From Cyclobacteriaceae bacterium (lineage in GTDB: Bacteria > Bacteroidota > Bacteroidia > Cytophagales > Cyclobacteriaceae): a DNA stretch of 64,000 bases. Location: contig CP075525.1 in NCBI GenBank assembly GCA_025808415.1, forward strand, positions 186,001 through 250,000, written 5' to 3'. The notes below the pieces were generated by a model. The model saw only the letters and a program-made list of their open reading frames with translations, did no database searches and was not told the DNA's origin. Shown here piece after piece: positions 1 through 8,098 of this stretch. Made by a program: the position numbers and the translations under genes. Position 1 is the stretch's first letter. Every line of letters starts with the position of its first letter.

Positions 1-2236
1 CGAGTTGACCAAATGAAATATTTTCATCGTTTGGTGAAAGGTCGTTGTGGAAGAACAATTCATTTTTCTTCAGCCGGTCGATAATTAAATCAGTCATTAA
101 GGCATTTTGAAATACGCCTCCACTGAAAAGTACTTTTTTGTACCCCTTTATTTTAACAATGGAATAAACAACATCTGCCAGCCAGGCATGGAATTTAAAT
201 GCAATTTGTTCTGAGGGTATTGATTGTTCAATGTCGTTAATAATGTGTTCCAATACATCTGCAACATCAAGAAATGCATTCTTCCAGGTTACCGGATAGC
301 GCGCTGTTGTGTTGCCTGTCCGGCCCAATTCTTCCAAATACATAGCCGATTGTCCCTCAAAGGAATTATACTCACAAACACTCAGCAAGCACGCTACGGC
401 ATCCATCAACCGGCCCATACTTGAGGTGTAAACTTCTGGCTCGGTTTGAATAACCTTAGAATAATAATTCCATTGGGTTGGCGAAAATTTATCACGGATC
501 AGGTTTTGAAGATGCGCTGATTCCCTTGCTATGAATAAAGCTGCCAGTTTCGGATACTTCGCCATACGATCGCCCAACCAAACCGGGGAATATGCGAGGT
601 GACCTATGCGAATTAAATCCCCTTTGTTCCATTCAAAAAATTCTCCGCCCCAACTATTGCCATCATCTCCATAGCCTGTTCCGTCCCACACCACGCACAA
701 TAAAGGTTCGTGGCTATTCAACAAATCATTTTCAGCCAATACCGCATAGGCGTGGGCTTTATGGTGCTGTACTTTGGCCATCGGCACTTTCCACTCTGCG
801 GCCAGTTGTTTACCCAAATGGGAGGAATAATAATTTGGATGCGCATCAATAACAATTCGATCGGGTTTAGCACGAACCAGCTTAATCAAATGATTCAGTA
901 CTGCCCTAAAACTTTCCTGACTTTCATAAGACTCCAGGTCGCCCAGGTATTGGCTGACGTAAATTCTTCCATTGGCCTGCAATGCAAATGCACTTTTCAT
1001 ATCCGCGCCAAGCGCAAGAATAGTTTCGGTTGAAAACGCTTTCCGCACCAAAGTCGGTGCAAGGCCTCGTGACCTGCGCAATACAATGCGTTGGTTGTGT
1101 TTAGGGGTAATTTTTATTACACTGTCATCCTGCGCGATTTCAATCTCTCGATTATGTACCAGGAAATAATCTGCGATAGAGCCGAGGGATCTTATCGCCT
1201 CATCATCTTTATAGAAGATAGGTGAGTCGCTTAAATTTGCACTGGTGGCAATCAATGGCTTCTTCCAGGCTTTCATGAGCAAATCAAACATGGCCGTATA
1301 AGGCTGCATGGCTCCAATTGTATCCAGTGCGGGCGCAAGTAATACCCGACAAAGATTTGATGCCGGCTTTGCTTTTAATTTAACCAACACAATTGGACTT
1401 TGAATGCTGGTGAATTCCAACGCCTCTTGTTCACTTACTTCAGCATCCAACCGAAGAGTTTCAAGGTCGGGATACATCAACGCAAAGGGTTTAGTTGGCC
1501 TGTGCTTACGCTCGCGAAGCGTTCGAATAACATCTTCATTGCACGCATCTGCCAATAGCAAATAGCCACCAATACCCTTCATGGCAATAATTTTTCCTTG
1601 CGCCAGTGCATTGACCAGTAGTGGAAATGACTCCTCCCAACTGTTTGCAATATGATCTCCTTCAGAATTCAGCATCCATGCTTGAATAGCACAATTGGGG
1701 CAGGAATTGGTTTGTGAATAATATCTTCTGTCTGCCGGATTATAATACTCCTTTTCACATTGCGGGCACATGGTAAACGACTTCATGGTAGTGTTGGCCC
1801 GATCATACGGAAGGGATTTCAATATAGAGTAACGCGGACCGCAGTGTGTACACGTGGTGAATGGATACTGATAGCGATGGTTCTTCAAATCATTAATTTC
1901 CGATTTACAATTATCGCACAAGCCGATATCCGGGGTGATGAGCAAATTCGGAGCTCCATCAGCTTTGCTTTCAATAATTTCAAATCTTGAAAAATGTTGA
2001 TGGCTTATCTCTCGATAAGTAATGGAAGTGATACGTGATACCGGTGGAGCCTCCTCCTTTAGCCGGCTGATAAAAATTACGATTTTTTCAGGATGTCCTT
2101 CTGCTTCAATGTGAACCCCATCAACACCATTATTCACCCATCCGTTAAGCTTAAGTTCTTTAGCCAGCCGATACACAAATGGACGAAATCCCACACCCTG
2201 AACCTGGCCTTCGATATGGATGTGGAGTGTCTTCAT
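1..2236 (-). CDS. hypF: HypF carbamoyltransferase, 3' end cut by window
   Basis: HypF uses carbamoyl phosphate and ATP to carbamoylate HypE, the source of the CN ligands of the [NiFe] active site. I translated this frame by hand from the ATG at 2236; it stays open to base 1. The N-terminus is an acylphosphatase domain (motif GQVQGVGFRPFVYRLA near residues 10-25). It is followed by the HypF zinc fingers with cysteine pairs at about 107/110, 129/132, 157/160 and 179/182, then the YrdC-like and Kae1-like parts. The last visible residues (about 745 codons) resemble the usual HypF C-terminus, so only a few residues are missing. hypB starts 22 bases downstream of... the opposite side: hypB ends at 2258, just upstream of this start, so the genes form a hypA-hypB-hypF run. 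Identification is firm. Confidence 0.95.
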   Translation of the reverse strand, partial: MKTLHIHIEGQVQGVGFRPFVYRLAKELKLNGWVNNGVDGVHIEAEGHPEKIVIFISRLKEEAPPVSRITSITYREISHQHFSRFEIIESKADGAPNLLITPDIGLCDNCKSEINDLKNHRYQYPFTTCTHCGPRYSILKSLPYDRANTTMKSFTMCPQCEKEYYNPADRRYYSQTNSCPNCAIQAWMLNSEGDHIANSWEESFPLLVNALAQGKIIAMKGIGGYLLLADACNEDVIRTLRERKHRPTKPFALMYPDLETLRLDAEVSEQEALEFTSIQSPIVLVKLKAKPASNLCRVLLAPALDTIGAMQPYTAMFDLLMKAWKKPLIATSANLSDSPIFYKDDEAIRSLGSIADYFLVHNREIEIAQDDSVIKITPKHNQRIVLRRSRGLAPTLVRKAFSTETILALGADMKSAFALQANGRIYVSQYLGDLESYESQESFRAVLNHLIKLVRAKPDRIVIDAHPNYYSSHLGKQLAAEWKVPMAKVQHHKAHAYAVLAENDLLNSHEPLLCVVWDGTGYGDDGNSWGGEFFEWNKGDLIRIGHLAYSPVWLGDRMAKYPKLAALFIARESAHLQNLIRDKFSPTQWNYYSKVIQTEPEVYTSSMGRLMDAVACLLSVCEYNSFEGQSAMYLEELGRTGNTTARYPVTWKNAFLDVADVLEHIINDIEQSIPSEQIAFKFHAWLADVVYSIVKIKGYKKVLFSGGVFQNALMTDLIIDRLKKNELFFHNDLSPNDENISFGQL

Positions 2237-2257
2237 TTATGTTTTGATATCCGCCAT

Positions 2258-3070
2258 TCAGTTGGCGATTAGCTCATTTATTTTCAATTCTTTCTTCAGC
2301 CATTCATACCAAAGCCCGAGTCCTTCACCTGTACTGCACGACAAGTCAATAAACTCAAGCGCAGGATTTATTCGTTTGGCGTATGCTTTCAGTTTTGGCA
2401 AATCAAACTTCAGGTAGGGCAGCAAATCAATTTTGTTAATAATACACAGCTGACTTCCGGCAAACATGTCAGGATATTTCAAGGGTTTGTCTTCGCCTTC
2501 TGTAACGCTGATGATGACAATTCTTTTTTGTTCTCCTAAATCAAACATGGAAGGGCACACCAGGTTGCCAATATTTTCGATGAAAACAACAGAATGTTCC
2601 TTTGGCTTTAATTCTGCCAATGCATTCTTCACCATGGTGGCATCCAAATGGCAACCTTTGCCGGTGTTAATTTGAATAACGGGTGTGTTGTACTTGGCTA
2701 TTCTGTCGGCATCGTTGGTGGTCTGCTGATCGCCTTCGATTACATAAAAGTTCAGTTCCTTACCAAGATCACGCAGGGTACATTCCAACAGAGCTGTTTT
2801 GCCTGAGCCGGGAGAACTCACCAAATTAAAGGCTTTAATTTCTTTGGCTTCGAAATAACCGCGATTGCGCTCGGCCAGTAAATTATTCTTATGCAGAATA
2901 TCCTGCTCCAAATCTATTTGAGTTCTTTTTGAGTTGTGGTCTTGTGACGTGTGGATGTGTTGTTCTACATCATGATTATGGTTATGATGATGCAATTGCG
3001 GAAAGAGCGCGTCACGCAAGCTTGTAATTTTTATCATTCCGGGCTGGTCACATCCGCATGTTGCGCACAT
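2258..3070 (-). CDS. hypB: HypB, hydrogenase nickel incorporation GTPase
   Basis: HypB is the GTPase that delivers nickel to the hydrogenase large subunit together with HypA. The 270-residue protein starts with the high-affinity metal motif MCATCGC, followed by a histidine-rich stretch (residues about 27-45, nine His) typical of nickel-storing HypB. The G domain shows the P-loop SSPGSGKT (85-92), the EGDQQT segment, the GKGCHLDA metal/GTP switch and the INKIDLLPY guanine-specificity motif. It lies 6 bases downstream of hypA and 21 bases upstream of hypF, so the three are probably co-transcribed. Confidence 0.97.
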   Translation of the reverse strand: MCATCGCDQPGMIKITSLRDALFPQLHHHNHNHDVEQHIHTSQDHNSKRTQIDLEQDILHKNNLLAERNRGYFEAKEIKAFNLVSSPGSGKTALLECTLRDLGKELNFYVIEGDQQTTNDADRIAKYNTPVIQINTGKGCHLDATMVKNALAELKPKEHSVVFIENIGNLVCPSMFDLGEQKRIVIISVTEGEDKPLKYPDMFAGSQLCIINKIDLLPYLKFDLPKLKAYAKRINPALEFIDLSCSTGEGLGLWYEWLKKELKINELIAN

Positions 3071-3076
3071 TGTCTT

Positions 3077-3421
3077 TTAATTTAAGAGGGTCATCGATTG
3101 AATTTTCATCTCCCTGCCACGCAAAATATTAATCAGGTATTCGCCACAAAGCGGACAAGGATCGAACAATTCCTTTATTTCAAATTCACAATCACAATTA
3201 GAGCACCGCGCCCATCCCTTTACTTTGTTAATGTTGTAGGTTGCTCTTTCGAGTAAAGTATTCTTCACGCCAACTTCCCAGGCAAATTCAAGAGCATGTT
3301 CATCTATTCCGGATAGATTTCCGATTTCCAGGTCAATGCATTCCACTGCTTTCGCCTGATGTTTTCTGACTTGCTCTTCCGCGGTTTCAACAATGCTCAT
3401 TACAATGGATAGCTCGTGCAT
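3077..3421 (-). CDS. hypA: HypA, hydrogenase nickel metallochaperone
   Basis: HypA binds nickel through its N-terminal Met-His and hands it to the hydrogenase large subunit with HypB. The 114-residue product begins MHELS, keeping the Ni-binding His2. It carries the structural zinc site as two CxxC pairs (C73/C76 and C89/C92). Length and layout are normal for the family. It is the first of the three hyp genes on this strand, 46 bases after the small His-rich membrane protein gene. Confidence 0.97.
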   Translation of the reverse strand: MHELSIVMSIVETAEEQVRKHQAKAVECIDLEIGNLSGIDEHALEFAWEVGVKNTLLERATYNINKVKGWARCSNCDCEFEIKELFDPCPLCGEYLINILRGREMKIQSMTLLN

Positions 3422-3467
3422 ACTTTTTACTTAACAATTCGCAATGAACAATTTTCAATACATACCA

Positions 3468-3680
3468 TTACTCTTTACGGGCCCGTTTGGCAACTACATA
3501 ACGCTTCACCACAAACGCGGTGATCAACACCACAGCAAGGGCTAATGGAATAGCATGCTCCGGGTTAGCCAGAAAATGTCCGGGGCTCCAGGGGTGTTCA
3601 TGACCATGTCCTTCATGTGCCAGTGATACAAAGGGCAATGCCGCAGCTACTGCCAGCAGAATTGTGCGAATGGATTTCAT
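3468..3680 (-). CDS. Small His-rich single-span membrane protein of the hydrogenase locus
   Basis: The 70-residue product has an N-terminal signal peptide ending in SLA. Right after it comes a histidine cluster (HEGHGHEHPW), then one hydrophobic span of about 22 residues (about 41-62) and a basic tail (KRYVVAKRARKE). That predicts an inner-membrane protein with a metal-binding patch outside the cytoplasm. The His cluster behind the signal peptide recalls HupE/UreJ nickel permeases, but the protein has only one span, so it cannot itself be a permease of that family. Being first in the hyp run and facing the hydrogenase genes suggests a role in nickel handling or in membrane attachment. The function is inferred from position only. 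Confidence 0.7.
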   Translation of the reverse strand: MKSIRTILLAVAAALPFVSLAHEGHGHEHPWSPGHFLANPEHAIPLALAVVLITAFVVKRYVVAKRARKE

Positions 3681-3691
3681 AGCATTTGAAT

Positions 3692-3706
3692 TTTGATGAA
3701 ATCAAA
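3692..3706. promoter_or_regulatory. Perfect inverted repeat in hyp/hya divergent promoter region
   Basis: TTTGATGAAATCAAA consists of 6-base arms around a 3-base centre. It lies 12 bases upstream of the His-rich protein start and 162 bases upstream of the hydrogenase small subunit. It resembles an FNR half-site pair, but the gap is 3 bases, not the canonical 4. A candidate operator only. Confidence 0.35.
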
Positions 3707-3844
3707 TCACTTCATTTTTCTCAAAAATCCTCATGAGCAAAATCATTGGTTGCTGCTGAGAATCATCAGTCAAAAAATTAATCAAGCAATATATTTTTCA
3801 AGATGCTTTAGCTCCCCCAACGCAAACCGAGGACTTATTTAGAC

Positions 3845-3862
3845 TTGTTCCACATAAAACAA
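3845..3862 (+). promoter_or_regulatory. CRP/FNR-like inverted repeat next to hydrogenase start
   Basis: TTGT-N10-ACAA, extending to TTGTT/AACAA, has the geometry of Crp/Fnr-family operators. It ends only 5 bases before the ATG of the small subunit, which would suit a repressor rather than an activator. Weak evidence: short arms in AT-rich DNA. Confidence 0.25.
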
Positions 3863-3867
3863 CTAAT

Positions 3868-4998
3868 ATGATCATCGAGACTTCTACCAAACGCAAAACT
3901 TATTACGAAGAACTCTCGGAGAAAGGATACTCCCGAAGAGATTTCATGAAGTTTTGTACCATGATTGCCGCCTACATGGGCCTGCAATCATCCGGTGTTG
4001 CCCAGGTGGCTGAGGCACTAAAGACAAAACCCAGACTACCGGTTATCTGGATGCATTTCCAGGAATGTACCTGTTGCAGTGAATCCTTCATTCGCTCATC
4101 GCATCCTATTGTAGCCGATATCATTCTCGACAAGCTATCACTCGACTATACAGAAACACTCATGGCAGCTGCCGGCCACCAGGCCGAAGAAGCCATGCAC
4201 AAAACCATGAAGGAGCACTACGGTGAATATGTTTTGTGTGTAGAAGGTTCTGTTCCTTTAGGTGCTGATGGCGTGTATTGCATGATTGGTGGAAAATCAT
4301 CGCTTGATATTTTACACGAAGTGGCTGACGGTGCTAAAGCTATTATTTGTTGGGGCAGCTGCGCAAGCAACGGATGTGTTCAGGCCGCGAAACCAAATCC
4401 AACAACAGCAACGCCCATTCATAAAATCATAAAGAACAAACCTATTATAAAAGTGCCCGGCTGCCCTCCTATCGGAGAAGTAATGGCGGGCACGATTGTG
4501 CATATACTCACATTCGGAACACTTCCTGCGCTGGATAGCATTGGAAGACCCAAAGCTTTTTACTCAAAACGTGTGCACGACAGTTGTTACCGCAGGCCAT
4601 ACTATGATGCCGGACTTTATGTGGAATCGTTCGATGATGAAAATGCTAAACGCGGATACTGCTTGTATAAAGTTGGGTGCAAAGGTCCCAGCACATACAA
4701 TGCCTGTGGTGTTATGCGGTGGAACAATGGTGTTAGCTTCCCGATTCAATCCGGTCATGGATGTTTCGGTTGTAGCGAGGAAAGTTTCTGGGATAACGGA
4801 CCGCTCTATCAACGTCTCCCCAATATTGCGGGCTTTGGCATTGAGGCCACGGCAGACACCGTTGGCAAGGTTGCCTTGGGTGTTACGGCAGCGGGTATCG
4901 CTGCGCATGCGGTAGTTACCAATTTGCGAAAAGGCAAAATGATCGACAACCTGATTTCCGAGGGAAAAGAATCTGAACAACAACTTAAAGAAGACTAA
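3868..4998 (+). CDS. hyaA: [NiFe] hydrogenase small subunit, Hyd-1-like oxygen-tolerant type
   Basis: The electron-transfer subunit of a periplasmic membrane-bound uptake hydrogenase. A Tat signal (SRRDFMKF, residues 22-29) precedes the mature chain. Proximal-cluster cysteines sit at 67, 69, 70, 165, 170 and 199; 69 and 170 are the two extra cysteines of the [4Fe-3S] cluster of oxygen-tolerant enzymes. The distal cluster is H237, C240, C265, C271 and the medial [3Fe-4S] C280, C299, C302. All thirteen ligands fall exactly 50 residues after those I recall for mature E. coli HyaA, and E126 matches its E76. A C-terminal membrane helix (about 331-352) anchors it to the cytochrome b encoded downstream. 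The large subunit starts 2 bases after the stop. Group 1d is the likely class; the Bacteroidota group 1l is an alternative that needs a tree. Confidence 0.96.
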   Translation: MIIETSTKRKTYYEELSEKGYSRRDFMKFCTMIAAYMGLQSSGVAQVAEALKTKPRLPVIWMHFQECTCCSESFIRSSHPIVADIILDKLSLDYTETLMAAAGHQAEEAMHKTMKEHYGEYVLCVEGSVPLGADGVYCMIGGKSSLDILHEVADGAKAIICWGSCASNGCVQAAKPNPTTATPIHKIIKNKPIIKVPGCPPIGEVMAGTIVHILTFGTLPALDSIGRPKAFYSKRVHDSCYRRPYYDAGLYVESFDDENAKRGYCLYKVGCKGPSTYNACGVMRWNNGVSFPIQSGHGCFGCSEESFWDNGPLYQRLPNIAGFGIEATADTVGKVALGVTAAGIAAHAVVTNLRKGKMIDNLISEGKESEQQLKED

Positions 4999-5000
4999 CC

Positions 5001-6716
5001 ATGACACGTATAGTAGTTGATCCTATTACCCGCATTGAAGGCCATTTGCGGATTGAAGCAGAAATAAACAACGGAAAAATAACCGATGCCTTCAGCTCAG
5101 GCACCATGGTTCGTTTAATTGAGGAGATTCTTCGTGGCCGTGATCCGCGCGATGCCTGGGCATTTGTCGGCCGGGTGTGCGGTGTTTGTACCACGGTGCA
5201 TTCACTCGCTTCTATACGTGCCGTTGAAGACGCACTGGATATTACCATTCCGCCCAATGCCGAATTGGTTCGTAACCTGATGTTCTGCGCACAAAATGTA
5301 CAAGATCACGTCATTCACTTCTATCACCTGCATGCATTGGATTGGGTAGATGTAGTAAGTGCATTAAAGGCTGATCCTAAAAAAACATCTGAGATTGCAC
5401 AAAGCATTTCACACTGGCCAAAAAGTTCGCCCGGGTATTTCTCCGATCTGCAAAAGCGTTTAACAAAATTTGTAGAAAGCGGACAACTTGGGATTTTTGC
5501 CAATGGCTATTGGGGCCACCCGGCTTACAAACTCCCCGCTGAAATTAATTTGATTGGTGTTGCTCACTATCTCGAAGCGCTCGAGTGGCAAAAAGAAATT
5601 GCCAAAGTGCACACCATTTTTGGTGGTAAAAATCCTCACCCGAATTTTCTGGTGGGCGGCATGGCTTGTTCGATAAGTTTAGACGATGCCAGCGGTATTA
5701 ATGCTGAACGTCTTGCCTATGTGGGCAAGCTCTTAAAAGATGCACAGCAGTTTGTTGAACAGGTTTACATTCCTGATCTTCTCGCCATTGCTCCTTACTA
5801 CCTGGATTGGGGTGCCATTGGTGGCGGATTAGGAAACTTCATGGCCTATGGCGATTTGTCCACTTCCGGATATCGCGATGTGGGCAATTACAAATTCCCT
5901 TCCGGGGTAATTCTTAATAAAGATCTAAGCAAGATACACGAAGTGGACCTGCGTAACGATTCCGAAGTTGAAGAATACATCACCAACAGCTGGTATGAAT
6001 ATGCCGGTGGTGATGGCGTAGGCTTGCACCCGTGGAAAGGTGAAACCAAATTAAAGTACACCGGACCAAAACCTCCGTTTGATTTTCTTAACACCGAAGA
6101 CAAATACAGTTACCTGAAAACTCCACGCTGGAAGGGACACGCCATGGAGGTTGGTCCGCTGGCGCGGATGCTTGTTGGCTATGCCAGTGGAAGACCCGAA
6201 TTCAAAGAAGTGGTAGATTATGCACTATCAGCATTGAATGTTCCGGCTACCGCATTATTCTCTACGTTAGGAAGAACAGCCGCCCGCGGACTGGAAGCCA
6301 AGCTTGTTGCCGGTTGGGGATTGGAATTCTATGACCAACTGATCAACAACATCAAAAATGGTGATACCCGCATGGCCAATACAGAAAAGTTCAAACCCGA
6401 AACCTGGCCGAAAAAAGCGATGGGTGTTGGGCATACCGAAGCACCACGCGGTGCATTAGCACACTGGATTGTAATTGAAGACCAGAAGATTGCCAACTAT
6501 CAACTTGTTGTGCCTTCTACCTGGAATGCTTCACCACGTGATAAAGAAGGAAAGCCATCGGCTTATGAAGCCGCACTGAAAGACACACCTGTGCACGATG
6601 TGAATCAACCGCTTGAAATTCTGCGCACCATTCACTCGTTCGATCCTTGCCTGGCCTGTGCCGTGCACCTGTACGATGAAGAAGGAAAGCATATTAATAA
6701 AGTGAAGGTTTTATAA
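5001..6716 (+). CDS. hyaB: [NiFe] hydrogenase large subunit
   Basis: The catalytic subunit that splits H2 at a Ni-Fe(CN)2CO site. The N-terminal L1 motif RVCGVCTTVH gives the first pair of nickel/iron cysteines (C60, C63); the C-terminal L2 motif DPCLACAVH gives C550 and C553. The protein ends 15 residues after H556 (LYDEEGKHINKVKVL), the extension that a specific protease cuts after nickel insertion; a matching protease is encoded at 7520-7993. At 571 residues it is of normal length for group 1. No signal peptide is present, as expected for export with the Tat-tagged small subunit. It sits between small subunit and cytochrome b in the classic order. Confidence 0.97.
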   Translation: MTRIVVDPITRIEGHLRIEAEINNGKITDAFSSGTMVRLIEEILRGRDPRDAWAFVGRVCGVCTTVHSLASIRAVEDALDITIPPNAELVRNLMFCAQNVQDHVIHFYHLHALDWVDVVSALKADPKKTSEIAQSISHWPKSSPGYFSDLQKRLTKFVESGQLGIFANGYWGHPAYKLPAEINLIGVAHYLEALEWQKEIAKVHTIFGGKNPHPNFLVGGMACSISLDDASGINAERLAYVGKLLKDAQQFVEQVYIPDLLAIAPYYLDWGAIGGGLGNFMAYGDLSTSGYRDVGNYKFPSGVILNKDLSKIHEVDLRNDSEVEEYITNSWYEYAGGDGVGLHPWKGETKLKYTGPKPPFDFLNTEDKYSYLKTPRWKGHAMEVGPLARMLVGYASGRPEFKEVVDYALSALNVPATALFSTLGRTAARGLEAKLVAGWGLEFYDQLINNIKNGDTRMANTEKFKPETWPKKAMGVGHTEAPRGALAHWIVIEDQKIANYQLVVPSTWNASPRDKEGKPSAYEAALKDTPVHDVNQPLEILRTIHSFDPCLACAVHLYDEEGKHINKVKVL

Positions 6717-6726
6717 TGTTAGCGTT

Positions 6727-7452
6727 ATGAACACAACTGTAATATCAAAACCGCACAGACTAAGACGCGTGTTTGTATGGCAATTGCCTGTACGGGTATA
6801 CCACTGGTTGAATGCGTTATGTATTCTGGCGCTGATCGCCACCGGCTTTTATATTGGTAATCCATTAGCCATTCTGTCTGGTAAGGAAGCGTCTGATCTT
6901 TATATTATGGGCACCGTTCGGTTCATTCATTTTGTAGCTGCCTATATTTTCTTCTTCAACTTTGCGTTCAGAATTTACTGGGGTTTTGTTGGAAATAAGT
7001 ATGCCGGTTGGAAAAATTTTATTCCTACCAACAAGCAATTTTTTAAAGACATGTGGGCCATTATTGAGACTGACATTTTTATGACGAAGGGAAGTGAGTT
7101 GCACACCATCGGTCATAACCGTGTGGCTGGTTTCATCTATTTCTTAACCTTCATTGCATTTGGTATTCAATGCCTCACCGGCTTTGGGTTGTACTCGGCC
7201 ACCAGCGACTGGTGGTTCCCGAATTTATTCGCCTGGGTTCCTGCCGTAGTGGGGGGTGATTTCATGCTCCGGCAAATCCATCACTGGACGATGTGGTTCT
7301 TCATCCTGTTCACAGTAGTGCATGTGTATCTGGTGTTCTATCACGACTACGTAGAAGGCCGCGGAGAGATTTCTTCGATGGGTGGCGGATGGAAATTTAT
7401 TGAAGAAGAAATTTTTGAGGCGAATAAGAAAGTTGAAGAAAAGAAAAAGTAA
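6727..7452 (+). CDS. hyaC: Ni/Fe-hydrogenase b-type cytochrome subunit
   Basis: The 241-residue membrane diheme cytochrome b passes electrons from the hydrogenase to quinone. Four hydrophobic spans are visible. Candidate heme ligands are in RVYHWLN (first span), VRFIHFVAAY (second), and RQIHHWTMWF with VVHVYLVFYH near the fourth. The tail is charged and lysine-rich (ANKKVEEKKK), cytoplasmic by prediction. It follows the large subunit by 10 bases, completing the three-gene membrane-bound complex. Confidence 0.95.
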   Translation: MNTTVISKPHRLRRVFVWQLPVRVYHWLNALCILALIATGFYIGNPLAILSGKEASDLYIMGTVRFIHFVAAYIFFFNFAFRIYWGFVGNKYAGWKNFIPTNKQFFKDMWAIIETDIFMTKGSELHTIGHNRVAGFIYFLTFIAFGIQCLTGFGLYSATSDWWFPNLFAWVPAVVGGDFMLRQIHHWTMWFFILFTVVHVYLVFYHDYVEGRGEISSMGGGWKFIEEEIFEANKKVEEKKK

Positions 7453-7455
7453 TGC

Positions 7456-7496
7456 CTCACCCCCAACCCCTCTCCTACTGGAGAGGGGAGTGTGAG
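7456..7496. repeat. REP-like palindromic element
   Basis: Between hyaC and the protease gene lies a GC-rich stem CCCCTCTCC-tact-GGAGAGGGG (7467-7488), flanked by a second pair CTCAC/GTGAG (7456-7460 and 7492-7496). From memory, very similar stems are dispersed between genes in many bacterial genomes, so this is probably a repeat copy. It could attenuate or protect the operon mRNA between hyaABC and the protease. Confidence 0.6.
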
Positions 7497-7519
7497 ACCT
7501 ATTTCAAGCAGATAAAAAA

Positions 7520-7993
7520 ATGGAGCGTTCATCAGACACTTTGATTCTTGGCGTGGGAAATTACCTGATGGGCGATGAGGGCCTTGGTGTTCATCTGGCG
7601 CAGGAATTAAAAGATGAAATTTTGCCAGGACTTGCCGATGTGCTGGATGGCGGTACGGCCGGTTTTCAATTGATGGAGTATATTGAATCGTATCCGCGGG
7701 TTATTCTTATTGATGCCACCCTGGATGATAAGCCAGCGGGTACGATTCAATTAATTCGCCCGAAGTTTGCTTCTGATTTCCCGAAAGCCATGAGCACGCA
7801 TGAAATCGGGTTAAAAGACTTAGTTGAATCACTCACGCTGCTCGATCAGCTACCGGATGTGTATTTGTTTGTCGTCTCTGTAAAAACTATTCAGCCCCTT
7901 TCCGTTGATCTTTCCCCTGACGTTCAAGTTGTATTCCCGGAATTGAAGAAAAGAATACTGGAGCTTTGTCTTCGTCCTGTTGAGGTAAATTAA
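7520..7993 (+). CDS. hyaD: Hydrogenase maturation endopeptidase (HyaD/HybD family)
   Basis: Cleaves the C-terminal extension of the large subunit once nickel is in place. The 157-residue chain opens with the family signature GVGNYLMGDEGLGVH (about residues 11-25), which contains the acidic nickel ligand. The second acidic ligand is in LIDATLDD and the histidine ligand in MSTHEIGL. Its substrate is presumably the large subunit at 5001-6716, which keeps its 15-residue tail. A REP-like hairpin separates it from the cytochrome gene by 67 bases, so its expression may be uncoupled in part. Confidence 0.95.
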   Translation: MERSSDTLILGVGNYLMGDEGLGVHLAQELKDEILPGLADVLDGGTAGFQLMEYIESYPRVILIDATLDDKPAGTIQLIRPKFASDFPKAMSTHEIGLKDLVESLTLLDQLPDVYLFVVSVKTIQPLSVDLSPDVQVVFPELKKRILELCLRPVEVN

Positions 7994-8011
7994 ACGATCC
8001 ACACACCCCCT

Positions 8012-8033
8012 CACCTACATGCTTATGTAGGTG
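8012..8033 (+). terminator. Hairpin after the hydrogenase operon
   Basis: CACCTACAT-gctt-ATGTAGGTG, a perfect 9-bp stem 18 bases after the protease stop. No clean U-run follows, so it is a weak intrinsic terminator or an mRNA-end-protecting stem. Confidence 0.5.
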
Positions 8034-8064
8034 GTGTACGCATTATTTATCCGTGCACGGTTCA

Positions 8065-8072
8065 TACCTTTA
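8065..8072 (+). promoter_or_regulatory. Possible -7 element
   Basis: TACCTTTA is one base off the Bacteroidota -7 consensus TAnnTTTG and lies 27 bases upstream of the ATG at 8099. No clear -33 TTTG was found at the right distance. Confidence 0.35.
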
Positions 8073-8098
8073 ATAAAATCATTAAACCCAAAAATGAA

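Noticed and set aside
224..2417. Several plus-strand open frames of 65-107 codons in the first 2.4 kb
   Set aside because: They lie antisense to hypF and hypB, whose protein motifs are unmistakable.
4496..5007. Open frames of 139 and 147 codons over the end of the hydrogenase small subunit
   Set aside because: Out-of-frame shadows of hyaA; no domain features.
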